Shown here: in pieces, positions 1 through 5,033 of the stretch | How positions within the stretch are numbered: position 1 is the first letter of the stretch | Layout of the letters: every line of letters starts with the position of its first letter | Source of the DNA: Ga0077554 sp046590885 | GTDB lineage: Bacteria > Pseudomonadota > Gammaproteobacteria > Ga0077554 > Ga007554 | Assembly (NCBI GenBank): GCA_046590885.1 | Contig: JBKJTS010000117.1 | Coordinates: 1-5,033 of the forward strand | DNA: 5,033 nucleotides | Reading direction: 5' to 3' | The notes under the pieces: generated by a model | Seen by the model: only the letters and a program-made list of their open reading frames with translations | What the model was told of the DNA's origin: nothing | The model's database searches: none | Translations under genes and position numbers: made by a program

Positions 1-443
1 CCGACACCTGGTGCACTGTGGGGCACCAAAGTTACCTGGCGCCCAGGATCCGCATAGTCAATATGAATATCCAGATCTGGCGGTGGCAAATATCCTGCAC
101 CGCGCTCCGGCCATTCCACAAGGAATATAGCGGCATTTTCCAGAAAATCCCGTAGCCCGATATATTCCAGTTCTGGTGGACTGGCGAGGCGATACAAATC
201 GAAATGATAGACTTGACGCGCGCCAAATTGATACGGCTCTACCAGCGTGTACGTTGGACTTTTGACCTTGCCATGGTAGCCCATACCATTGAGGACACCG
301 CGCACTAGCGTTGTTTTGCCAGCACCAAGTTCACCGTGCAGAAAAATCACAGTACAGGTATTGCCAGCAGTGTTGACACAACCCACACCAAGACGCGCCC
401 CAAATGCCAGCATGTCGTGTTCTTGCGCAATATGAATTTTCAT
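1..443 (-). CDS. tsaE: tRNA threonylcarbamoyladenosine biosynthesis ATPase TsaE, C-terminus cut by window edge
   Basis: The frame is open from the ATG at 443 to the left edge, giving 147 codons with no stop. TsaE is the small cytosolic P-loop ATPase that works with TsaD and TsaB to place t6A at position 37 of ANN-decoding tRNAs. Visible landmarks are a Walker A loop GELGAGKTT at residues 37-45, SPTYTLVEPY at 62-71, HFDLYRL at 80-86 and LVEWPERG at 108-115, all family hallmarks in the right order. The E. coli protein is about 153 residues, so only a few C-terminal residues should be missing. An in-frame ATG at 455 would add MGAQ; an in-frame TAA lies just upstream of it, and neither start has a strong Shine-Dalgarno. 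The gene begins 28 bp (or 16 bp from the 455 start) after the nnrD stop on the same strand, so co-transcription is likely. By analogy with E. coli an amidase gene (amiB/amiC) may follow off the edge. Identification is secure; the exact start is not. Confidence 0.95.
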   Translation of the reverse strand, partial: MKIHIAQEHDMLAFGARLGVGCVNTAGNTCTVIFLHGELGAGKTTLVRGVLNGMGYHGKVKSPTYTLVEPYQFGARQVYHFDLYRLASPPELEYIGLRDFLENAAIFLVEWPERGAGYLPPPDLDIHIDYADPGRQVTLVPHSAPGV

Positions 444-471
444 CTGGGCGCCCATATAAAATTAGTACATC

Positions 472-1299
472 TTATTGGCAGTTTACTATTTCACGTAGGT
501 GCGGCATCAAATCGCTGGCGAGCAGGCCCCGCTCACCCTTTTGCGCTGCCCTGTCCCCCGCTTTGGCGTGGATGTAAACTCCCGCACACGCGGCATCAGC
601 CAGACGCAAACCTTGCGCCAGCAAACCCGCAATGATGCCGGTCAATATATCGCCCATGCCACCGCTAGCCATGCCGGGGTTGCCGACTTCGCAGATAGCA
701 ATGGACTCAGACGTGCATACCAGCGAGCCCATCCCTTTCAGCACACAGACACCACCATAACGCTGTTGTAACGCCTGCGCGGCATGCGGACGGTGGGCCT
801 GAATCTGTTCTGTAGTGATGCTCAGCAACCGCGCTGCTTCGCCCGGATGCGGCGTGAGGATCCAGTGATCGCGCTGTATCGGGTCCTGCGCCAATAGATT
901 CAGCGCATCGGCATCCACCACCAGCGGCAGACGGGTTTGCAGCACGGCAGCCAACACCTCACGTGCCCACGCCGATTGCCCCAAACCGGGACCAATGGCA
1001 ACAACACTGGCGCGTTGCAACAGCGGGCGCAGGTCACGTGCACACTCGACACCATGACACATTAATTCGGGACACGCCGCCGTCATGATAACCGCATGAG
1101 CAAGGCGTGTGGCGACGCTTACCAGACCGCTGCCAGTGCGTGCCGCCGCCTCACCCGCCAGGCGCGCAGCACCCGCCAGGCCGTGATCACCACCCACCAC
1201 CAGCACATGACCGTAATCGCCTTTGTGACTGGCGCGTGGGCGGGGCGGGAACCATGTGCACAGCATACTGTCAGTGAGCGGGATAGCGGAAAGTGTCAT
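472..1299 (-). CDS. nnrD: ADP-dependent (S)-NAD(P)H-hydrate dehydratase, single-domain
   Basis: A 275-residue protein of the YjeF C-terminal, ribokinase-like carbohydrate-kinase fold family. The enzyme uses ADP to dehydrate damaged S-NADHX and S-NADPHX back to NADH and NADPH in the cytosol. Motifs seen are HKGDYGHVLVVGG near residues 25-37, GPGLGQ at 103-108, DADALNLL at 129-136, TPHPGEAARL at 149-158, KGMG at 188-191, and the nucleotide-binding/catalytic stretch NPGMASGGMGDILTG at 207-221, where Asp217 should be the catalytic base by family analogy. The ATG at 1299 is preceded by GAGGG (1310-1314, plus-strand CCCTC) at a 10-nt spacing, which supports this start. The N-terminal epimerase domain (NnrE) that is fused in E. 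coli Nnr is absent: the protein begins only about 25 residues before the kinase-like core. It is followed closely by tsaE and is divergent from leuD. Confidence in function is high. Confidence 0.95.
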   Translation of the reverse strand: MTLSAIPLTDSMLCTWFPPRPRASHKGDYGHVLVVGGDHGLAGAARLAGEAAARTGSGLVSVATRLAHAVIMTAACPELMCHGVECARDLRPLLQRASVVAIGPGLGQSAWAREVLAAVLQTRLPLVVDADALNLLAQDPIQRDHWILTPHPGEAARLLSITTEQIQAHRPHAAQALQQRYGGVCVLKGMGSLVCTSESIAICEVGNPGMASGGMGDILTGIIAGLLAQGLRLADAACAGVYIHAKAGDRAAQKGERGLLASDLMPHLREIVNCQ

Positions 1300-1309
1300 T
1301 GCAGTATAA

Positions 1310-1314
1310 CCCTC
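1310..1314 (-). promoter_or_regulatory. Shine-Dalgarno of nnrD
   Basis: GAGGG on the minus strand, 10 nt before the ATG at 1299. It fixes the nnrD start, since the next upstream minus-strand ATG (1352-1350) is out of frame. Confidence 0.6.
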
Positions 1315-1347
1315 AGCGGAGTGGATAAACCTGGCGGAGCGGGTTTA

Positions 1348-1376
1348 ATCATAGCAGAAGTGGAAAACAGCGGGTG
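1348..1376 (-). promoter_or_regulatory. candidate extended -10 promoter for nnrD-tsaE
   Basis: On the minus strand, TGC-TATGAT (1356-1348) matches an extended -10 element (TGn followed by a 5/6 match to TATAAT). The hexamer 17 nt upstream (1376-1371, CACCCG) is a poor -35, which extended -10 promoters can tolerate. Transcription would begin near 1341, giving a leader of about 40 nt to the nnrD ATG. The call rests on motif matching only. Confidence 0.35.
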
Positions 1377-1401
1377 TTCGAGGTGACCTTTTTGTTATAT
1401 C

Positions 1402-1413
1402 ATAATTAATTAT
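1402..1413. repeat. 12-bp perfect palindrome upstream of leuD
   Basis: ATAATTAATTAT is its own reverse complement. It sits 28 bp before the leuD ATG at 1441, overlapping the place where a -10 box would be expected. It could be part of a promoter, an operator half-site pair, or simply AT-rich DNA. Its presence is certain; its function is unknown. Confidence 0.4.
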
Positions 1414-1440
1414 TGTGCTTGCGAAATGACTGGGCTAACC

Positions 1441-2076
1441 ATGCAAAAATTCATGACATTCACCGGATTAACTGCGCCACTGGATCGCGCCAATGTAGAT
1501 ACCGATGCAATTATCCCCAAACAGTTTCTGAAATCCATCAAACGCAGCGGGTTTGGGCCAAATCTGTTTGACGAGTGGCGCTATCTGGATCACGGCGAGC
1601 CGGACCAGGATAATACCGGGCGGCCACTTAACCACGATTTTGTGCTGAATCAGCCGCGCTACCAGGGCGCGCAGATTTTACTGGCGCGCGATAACTTCGG
1701 CTGCGGCTCGTCGCGCGAACATGCGCCGTGGGCATTGCAGGATTATGGCTTCCGCGTCATTATCGCCCCCAGCTATGCCGATATTTTTTATAACAACTGT
1801 TTCAAGAATGGCCTGTTACCGCTGGTGCTGGAAGCGCACCAGGTTGATATTCTATTTCAGGAAACAGATGCGACGCCGGGTTACGCTGTCACGGTGGATC
1901 TGCAACAGCAGATGGTCACCACGCCCAATGGCGCAGTAATGCCATTTGAGGTTGATGCCTTTCGCAAGCACTGTTTGCTCAACGGACTGGACGATATTGG
2001 GCTGACCTTGCAGCATGTGGATGATATCAAAGCGTATGAAAAGCGACGCGCCAACGAAACACCGTGGCTATTCTGA
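1441..2076 (+). CDS. leuD: 3-isopropylmalate dehydratase small subunit
   Basis: A 211-residue protein, close to the family length (E. coli LeuD is 201). With LeuC it forms isopropylmalate isomerase, which converts 2-isopropylmalate to 3-isopropylmalate in leucine synthesis; the small subunit is the swivelling domain that helps set substrate specificity. Signatures are NVDTDAIIPKQFLK at residues 18-31, NFGCGSSREHAPWAL at 85-99, YADIFYNNCFKNGLLP at 112-127 and NGLDDIGLTLQH at 181-192. I chose the ATG at 1441 because MQKFMTFTGL aligns with the N-terminus of known LeuD proteins. An in-frame ATG at 1426 would add five residues, and one at 1453 would trim four. None has a clear Shine-Dalgarno. The catalytic partner leuC, normally directly upstream, is not here: the upstream neighbour is the divergent nnrD. 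leuB follows after 127 bp. Confidence 0.96.
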   Translation: MQKFMTFTGLTAPLDRANVDTDAIIPKQFLKSIKRSGFGPNLFDEWRYLDHGEPDQDNTGRPLNHDFVLNQPRYQGAQILLARDNFGCGSSREHAPWALQDYGFRVIIAPSYADIFYNNCFKNGLLPLVLEAHQVDILFQETDATPGYAVTVDLQQQMVTTPNGAVMPFEVDAFRKHCLLNGLDDIGLTLQHVDDIKAYEKRRANETPWLF

Positions 2077-2083
2077 TGAGGAA

Positions 2084-2116
2084 ACGCTGAACATTCCATC
2101 CTGGAATTCTCAGCGT
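2084..2116 (+). other. two-part hairpin in the leuD-leuB spacer
   Basis: Starting 8 nt after the leuD stop, ACGCTGA (2084-2090) pairs perfectly with TCAGCGT (2110-2116), and inside it ATTCCA (2093-2098) pairs with TGGAAT (2102-2107) around a 3-nt loop. The two stems are separated by a 2x2 mismatch (AC opposite TC). The 13 base pairs make this the clearest RNA structure I found in the window. No T-run follows (the next bases are ACGGAAAAC), so it is not a standard intrinsic terminator. It may protect the 3' end of an upstream mRNA, mark a processing site, or weaken read-through into leuB. The structure is seen directly; the role is inferred. Confidence 0.6.
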
Positions 2117-2187
2117 ACGGAAAACAAAAATGTGATTTCGCTTTCCTTCATGTACCACAGACAACACTGACACACCGATATCTCCCT

Positions 2188-2193
2188 AAGGGA
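2188..2193 (+). promoter_or_regulatory. Shine-Dalgarno of leuB
   Basis: AAGGGA, 10 nt before the ATG at 2204. The intervening bases are an A/T stretch likely to be unstructured. It supports the chosen leuB start and shows leuB has its own ribosome entry rather than being translationally coupled to leuD. Confidence 0.6.
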
Positions 2194-2203
2194 TTTTTAA
2201 AAA

Positions 2204-3283
2204 ATGACTAAAAAAATTGCAGTATTGCCCGGCGACGGTATTGGCAAAGAGATTATTGCCGAAGCGGTAAAAGTACTGGAATGTCTGCGTCAAGATTTCA
2301 GTTTGGCGATTGAAATGGAGCATGCCCTGGTAGGCGGTGCGGCCTACGATACCCACGGGCACCCGCTACCAGCAGACACCCTGGCATTGGCAAAGCAGGC
2401 CAATGCGGTGCTGCTCGGCGCGGTGGGCGGTCACAAATGGGAAATGCTGGAGATTGCATTGCGCCCGGAAAGAGGTCTGCTGGGACTACGCTCTGAACTT
2501 GGGCTGTTCTCCAATTTGCGCCCGGCGATCTTGTATCCGCAATTGGCGGCGGCCTCAAGTCTTAAACCGGAGATTGTCTCCGGTCTGGATATCATGATTG
2601 TACGTGAACTGACCGGAGATATTTATTTCGGCAAGCCGCGTGGCATACGCGTACTGGACAACGGCGAGCGCGAAGGTTTTAACACCATGGTGTACCGCGA
2701 GTCAGAAATTGAGCGCATTGGCCGTTCTGCATTTGAAGCGGCACTACGCCGCAACCAGCGGGTATGTTCAGTAGACAAGGCCAATGTGTTAGAGTGCACT
2801 GAGTTGTGGCGGGAGGTAATGACACGCGTCGCTAAAGATTACCCGCAGGTGGCGCTCAGCCATATGTATGTAGACAATGCCGCCATGCAACTGGTGCGCG
2901 CGCCCAAGCAGTTTGATGTGATGGTAACGGGCAATATGTTTGGCGATATTTTATCCGACTGCGCGGCAATGCTGACAGGCTCCATCGGTATGCTGCCCTC
3001 GGCGTCGCTGGACGCTAATGGTAAAGGCATGTATGAGCCGATACATGGCTCAGCGCCCGACATTGCGGGCAAGGGAATTGCTAATCCGCTGGCAACAATT
3101 TTGTCGGTGGCGATGATGTTGCGTTATTCGCTGGATGAACCGGCATTGGCGACACGCATTGAAATCGCGGTGAACACCGTGCTGGATGAGGGCTTCCGCA
3201 CGGGCGACATTTACACGCCCGGCACGCAAAAAGTAGGGACCGTGCAAATGGGCGATGCCGTGGTACGGGCGTTAAGGGCTTGA
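2204..3283 (+). CDS. leuB: 3-isopropylmalate dehydrogenase
   Basis: A 359-residue cytosolic NAD-dependent beta-decarboxylating dehydrogenase, full length for the family. It oxidises 3-isopropylmalate to 2-oxoisocaproate, the step after the LeuCD isomerase. Landmarks are VLPGDGIG at 7-14; the substrate arginines R96, R106 and R134 (in GLLGLR, SNLRPA and VRELTG); Tyr141 in GDIYFG; Lys192 in SVDKANVLE; Asp224 in YVDNAAMQ; Asp248 and Asp252 in FGDILSD for the divalent metal; and the NAD-loop HGSAPDIAGKGIANP at 281-295. These residue roles are transferred from the Thermus/E. coli enzymes. One oddity is that the residue after Asp252 is Cys253, where I recall Glu in most homologues (SDE). A Shine-Dalgarno lies at 2188-2193. 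asd begins 48 bp downstream on the same strand, so an operon is likely. Confidence 0.97.
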   Translation: MTKKIAVLPGDGIGKEIIAEAVKVLECLRQDFSLAIEMEHALVGGAAYDTHGHPLPADTLALAKQANAVLLGAVGGHKWEMLEIALRPERGLLGLRSELGLFSNLRPAILYPQLAAASSLKPEIVSGLDIMIVRELTGDIYFGKPRGIRVLDNGEREGFNTMVYRESEIERIGRSAFEAALRRNQRVCSVDKANVLECTELWREVMTRVAKDYPQVALSHMYVDNAAMQLVRAPKQFDVMVTGNMFGDILSDCAAMLTGSIGMLPSASLDANGKGMYEPIHGSAPDIAGKGIANPLATILSVAMMLRYSLDEPALATRIEIAVNTVLDEGFRTGDIYTPGTQKVGTVQMGDAVVRALRA

Positions 3284-3318
3284 CGTTTTAACCGGGTTAC
3301 AACAACCTCTAAAATTCT

Positions 3319-3323
3319 GAAGG
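3319..3323 (+). promoter_or_regulatory. Shine-Dalgarno of asd
   Basis: GAAGG, 8 nt before the ATG at 3332. An earlier ATG at 3325 is only 1 nt from it and would encode just four residues before TAA, so the site points to 3332 as the true start. Confidence 0.6.
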
Positions 3324-3331
3324 TATGCATT

Positions 3332-4357
3332 ATGAGTAAAACATTTGATGTGGCTGTGGTAGGCGCGACAGGCGCGGTAGGCGAAACCATCATCTCGATT
3401 CTGGAGGAACGCAAGTTCCCGGTGGGCACGCTGTATCCACTGGCCAGCGCGCGCTCGGCGGGCAGTCGTGTGGAATTTCGCGGCAGCTATGTGAAAGTGC
3501 AGGATCTAGCACAGTTTGATTTTTCCAAGGTACAGATTGGCCTGTTTTCTGCGGGGGGGGATGTATCGGAAATTTATGCGCCCAAAGCCGCTGCTGCGGG
3601 TTGCGTGGTCATCGACAACACCGCACATTTTCGTTACGAGGCAGATATCCCGCTGGTAATTCCCGAGGTCAATCCGCATGCGATTGCGCAGTATCCTGCC
3701 CGTAATATTATTGCCAACCCGAATTGCTCGACGATTCAGATGCTGGTAGCGCTCAAGCCCATCTATGACGCAGTCGGCATTACACGCATCAACGTCTGCA
3801 CCTATCAATCGGTATCAGGCACTGGCAAAGAAGCCATCGAAGAGCTTGCCGGGCAGTCTGCTGCACTGCTTAATGCCTCGCCAATCGAACCCAAAGTGTA
3901 CCCCAAGCAGATTGCGTTTAACGTACTGCCACAAATTGATGTATTCCTGGATAACGGCTACACCAAGGAAGAAATGAAAATGGTGTGGGAGACGCAAAAA
4001 ATCTTCGAGGACGCCAATATCAAGGTCAACCCGACCGCTGCGCGCGTGCCGGTATTTTATGGTCATTCGGAAGCGGTACACATTGAAACCCGCGACAAAA
4101 TCAGTGCGGCTCAAGCGCGCGCCTTGCTGCAAAAGGCGCCAGGAGTAGTGGTGCTTGACGAACTTAAACCAGGCGGCTACCCCACAGCAGTAACCGAGTC
4201 GGCGGGCACTGATGCGGTGTATGTAGGGCGCATCCGCGAGGATATCTCCCACCCCCGGGGTTTAGATTTATGGATTGTGTCCGATAATGTACGCAAGGGC
4301 GCTGCTTTAAACAGTATCCAAATTGCCGAAATTTTGATAAAAGACTATTTGGTTTAA
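3332..4357 (+). CDS. asd: aspartate-semialdehyde dehydrogenase
   Basis: A 341-residue protein, matching the roughly 340-residue Pseudomonas-type Asd rather than the longer E. coli form. It reduces 4-aspartyl phosphate with NADPH to aspartate 4-semialdehyde, the cytosolic branch point to diaminopimelate/lysine, threonine and methionine. Landmarks are the nucleotide-binding GATGAVG at 11-17, SAGGDVSE at 73-80, the catalytic Cys132 in NPNCSTIQ, YQSVSGTGKEAIEEL at 158-172, and Arg238 with His245 in RVPVFYGHSE, spaced as the substrate-binding Arg and acid/base His of the E. coli enzyme. The C-terminal part (GLDLWIVSDNVRKGAALN) is also typical. It lies 48 bp after leuB with no convincing promoter between, so it is probably read from the leu promoter. 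Codons for Ala-Gly-Gly-Asp at 3551-3562 contain an eight-G run, a possible slippage or sequencing-error site, but the frame there is intact. Confidence 0.97.
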   Translation: MSKTFDVAVVGATGAVGETIISILEERKFPVGTLYPLASARSAGSRVEFRGSYVKVQDLAQFDFSKVQIGLFSAGGDVSEIYAPKAAAAGCVVIDNTAHFRYEADIPLVIPEVNPHAIAQYPARNIIANPNCSTIQMLVALKPIYDAVGITRINVCTYQSVSGTGKEAIEELAGQSAALLNASPIEPKVYPKQIAFNVLPQIDVFLDNGYTKEEMKMVWETQKIFEDANIKVNPTAARVPVFYGHSEAVHIETRDKISAAQARALLQKAPGVVVLDELKPGGYPTAVTESAGTDAVYVGRIREDISHPRGLDLWIVSDNVRKGAALNSIQIAEILIKDYLV

Positions 4358-4422
4358 GTATTTCAGGAGAATGCCGCTGTTAGCACAGACACTGGTTTAT
4401 GAAGCCAGGAAGAGGTTGTCTA

Positions 4423-4454
4423 GTTGTTACAGTAAAGAAAAGTGGGTTGTTACA
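4423..4454 (+). repeat. 9-bp direct repeat GTTGTTACA, two copies
   Basis: Perfect copies at 4423-4431 and 4446-4454, 23 bp start to start (about two helical turns), with a partial third copy starting at 4415. The arrangement could suit a DNA-binding regulator of fimV, but chance in a T-rich non-coding stretch is also possible. Confidence 0.35.
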
Positions 4455-4609
4455 AAAGTTATCCTGAAAGCACGATTGGAGTTGAGTGCCACTGAAGGGA
4501 AGGCGATATATGTTGCAGATGCGCAATTAAAATCACGCAGATTCGGCAATCAGTCCTTCACCGCAGCACAATACCATTAGCAAGTTTACGGATTGGAGAT
4601 TCTAATTCT

Positions 4610-4614
4610 AGGAG
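4610..4614 (+). promoter_or_regulatory. Shine-Dalgarno of fimV
   Basis: AGGAG at a 6-nt spacing from the ATG at 4621, a strong and well-placed site that fixes the start of the fimV frame. Confidence 0.75.
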
Positions 4615-4620
4615 AAATTG

Positions 4621-5033
4621 ATGCGCAAGCTGGGTCTCACGTTAGTTCCGCTAATACTGTTGCGGTCCACCAGCGTTTTTGCCTTGGGGGTGGGAGATAT
4701 TGAGCTGCATTCAGCACTAAACCAACCACTGAATGCAGAAATCCGGCTCTTATCCGCCACCCCTGCTGAACTTCAGGGGCTGACCGTTGCACTTGCGCCA
4801 GAAGCGGCGTTTATCAGCGCTGGCGTCGATCGCCTGGGCTTATTAAATCAGCTACGCTTCAAGGTTATACAAAAATCAGACGGTTCCCATGTTATTAAAG
4901 TCACCTCTAGCCAACCCATTCGTGAGCCTTTCCTTGATTTTCTGGTTGAGGTTAACTGGCAGAGTGGCCGCTTTGTTCGTGAATACACAGTATTACTGGA
5001 TTTTCCTGTGCTGGAAGGAAGCAAACCGGCGCC
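4621..5033 (+). CDS. fimV: FimV/HubP-family polar hub protein, N-terminal part only
   Basis: An open frame of 137 codons running off the right edge. Residues 1-21 form a Sec signal peptide: basic MRK, then a hydrophobic core, then SVFA with likely cleavage after Ala21. Arg15 at the end of the core is slightly unusual. The mature start LGVGDIELHSALNQPLNAE (22-40) is the hallmark of the FimV N-terminal domain, followed by LLSATPAELQGLTVALAP (43-60) and REPFLDFLVEVNWQSGRFVREYT (101-123). FimV/HubP proteins are inner-membrane, periplasmic peptidoglycan-binding (LysM) scaffolds with a long acidic cytoplasmic tail; they organise cell poles, type IV pilus assembly and twitching. The LysM, transmembrane and TPR-like parts would lie beyond the window. 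Position after asd matches the conserved proteobacterial order, in which truA usually comes next. A good Shine-Dalgarno sits at 4610-4614. Confidence 0.93.
   Translation, partial: MRKLGLTLVPLILLRSTSVFALGVGDIELHSALNQPLNAEIRLLSATPAELQGLTVALAPEAAFISAGVDRLGLLNQLRFKVIQKSDGSHVIKVTSSQPIREPFLDFLVEVNWQSGRFVREYTVLLDFPVLEGSKPA

Larger units (their letters stand above)
1300..1440. promoter_or_regulatory. divergent nnrD / leuD intergenic region
   Basis: About 140 bp between the divergent start codons of nnrD and leuD, so it must hold the promoters for both directions unless they lie inside genes. The leuD-proximal half is strongly AT-rich (about 1387-1415) compared with the flanking coding DNA and contains a perfect 12-bp palindrome at 1402-1413. 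A weak plus-strand candidate is GTGACC (1383-1388) and ATTAAT (1405-1410), 16 bp apart and each 4/6 to consensus, with a start near 1417 and a short leader to the leuD ATG at 1441. I see no leucine-rich leader peptide, attenuator or T-box-like structure. Confidence 0.5.
4358..4620 (+). promoter_or_regulatory. asd-fimV intergenic region / probable fimV leader
   Basis: A 263-bp gap with no convincing gene. It contains a 69-codon open frame (4371-4580) whose AGGAG is only 1 nt from its ATG and whose product resembles nothing I know, so I do not call it. A 9-bp direct repeat GTTGTTACA occurs at 4423-4431 and 4446-4454, with a related GTTGTCTA at 4415. A weak promoter candidate is TTGAGT (4482-4487) with GATATA (4505-4510), 17 bp apart, which would give a leader of about 100 nt. 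I see no intrinsic terminator (a GC hairpin followed by a T-run) after asd. Confidence 0.4.

Noticed and set aside
35..47. CCTGG-CGC-CCAGG hairpin and a nearby GGTGC/GCACC pair in the first 50 bases
   Set aside because: They lie inside the tsaE coding frame, are only 5 bp each, and lack a T-run.
445..454. 10-bp palindrome TGGGCGCCCA between the two candidate tsaE start codons
   Set aside because: It would fold into only a 3-bp stem with a 4-nt loop, and in a GC-rich coding sequence this is plausibly chance.
3289..3299. Inverted repeat TAACC-G-GGTTA after leuB
   Set aside because: It can form only a 4-bp stem with a 3-nt loop, has no T-run after it, and lies before the closely following asd, so it is not a credible terminator.
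3280..3315. Possible asd promoter: TTGACG (3280-3285) and TAAAAT (3310-3315)
   Set aside because: Both hexamers are 5/6 to consensus but are 24 bp apart, well outside the usual 16-18 bp. A start from TAAAAT would also fall on the asd Shine-Dalgarno.
3815..4252. 145-codon minus-strand open frame opposite asd, and other long antisense frames over leuB and leuD
   Set aside because: They lie entirely over well-supported conserved genes, have no recognisable motifs, and are expected by-products of the codon use of the real genes.
4371..4580. 69-codon open frame between asd and fimV, preceded by AGGAG
   Set aside because: The AGGAG is only 1 nt from the ATG, which is too close for use. The product resembles no family I know, and its composition looks like non-coding sequence. 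More likely chance within the fimV leader.
1..5033. A novel defence, mobile or biosynthetic system
   Set aside because: All substantial frames are recognised core genes with intact motifs, and the intergenic regions are short with no repeats arrays, att sites, transposase remnants or RNA genes that I can see.

Overview
The window carries ordinary chromosomal housekeeping DNA from a proteobacterium, most likely a betaproteobacterium (a Nitrosomonadales-like lineage is my best guess, with low confidence) or otherwise a gammaproteobacterium. The reasons are a LeuD/LeuB/Asd set of the proteobacterial type, the gene order leuD-leuB-asd-fimV (known from Pseudomonas and many betaproteobacteria), and the order nnrD-tsaE, which matches the nnr-tsaE-amiB neighbourhood of E. 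coli. I see no phage, transposon, CRISPR, toxin-antitoxin, tRNA or rRNA signal.

Layout. On the minus strand, from about 1299 down to 1, lie nnrD (repair of hydrated NAD(P)H) and then tsaE (the ATPase of tRNA t6A synthesis), which runs off the left edge just short of its C-terminus. A divergent intergenic region of about 140 bp (1300-1440) separates them from a plus-strand run: leuD (1441-2076), leuB (2204-3283), asd (3332-4357), and the start of fimV (from 4621, cut by the right edge). leuD and leuB are 127 bp apart, with a strong two-part hairpin straight after the leuD stop. leuB and asd are 48 bp apart. asd and fimV are separated by 263 bp with no convincing gene.

How the genes work together. 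LeuD (small subunit of isopropylmalate isomerase) and LeuB (isopropylmalate dehydrogenase) catalyse consecutive steps of leucine synthesis. Asd makes aspartate semialdehyde, the branch-point precursor of lysine/diaminopimelate, threonine and methionine. The three probably share transcription from a promoter upstream of leuD. FimV/HubP is a cell-envelope polar hub protein whose linkage to asd is conserved in proteobacteria but is not metabolic. On the other strand, nnrD and tsaE are probably co-transcribed.

The most notable points are modest. leuC, the obligate partner of leuD and usually its upstream neighbour, is absent here and its place is taken by the divergent nnrD-tsaE pair. There is a 7+6 bp hairpin in the leuD-leuB spacer. 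NnrD lacks the fused epimerase domain found in E. coli. asd contains an eight-G run. LeuB has a Cys where I recall a conserved Glu. I found no credible previously undescribed system in the window.
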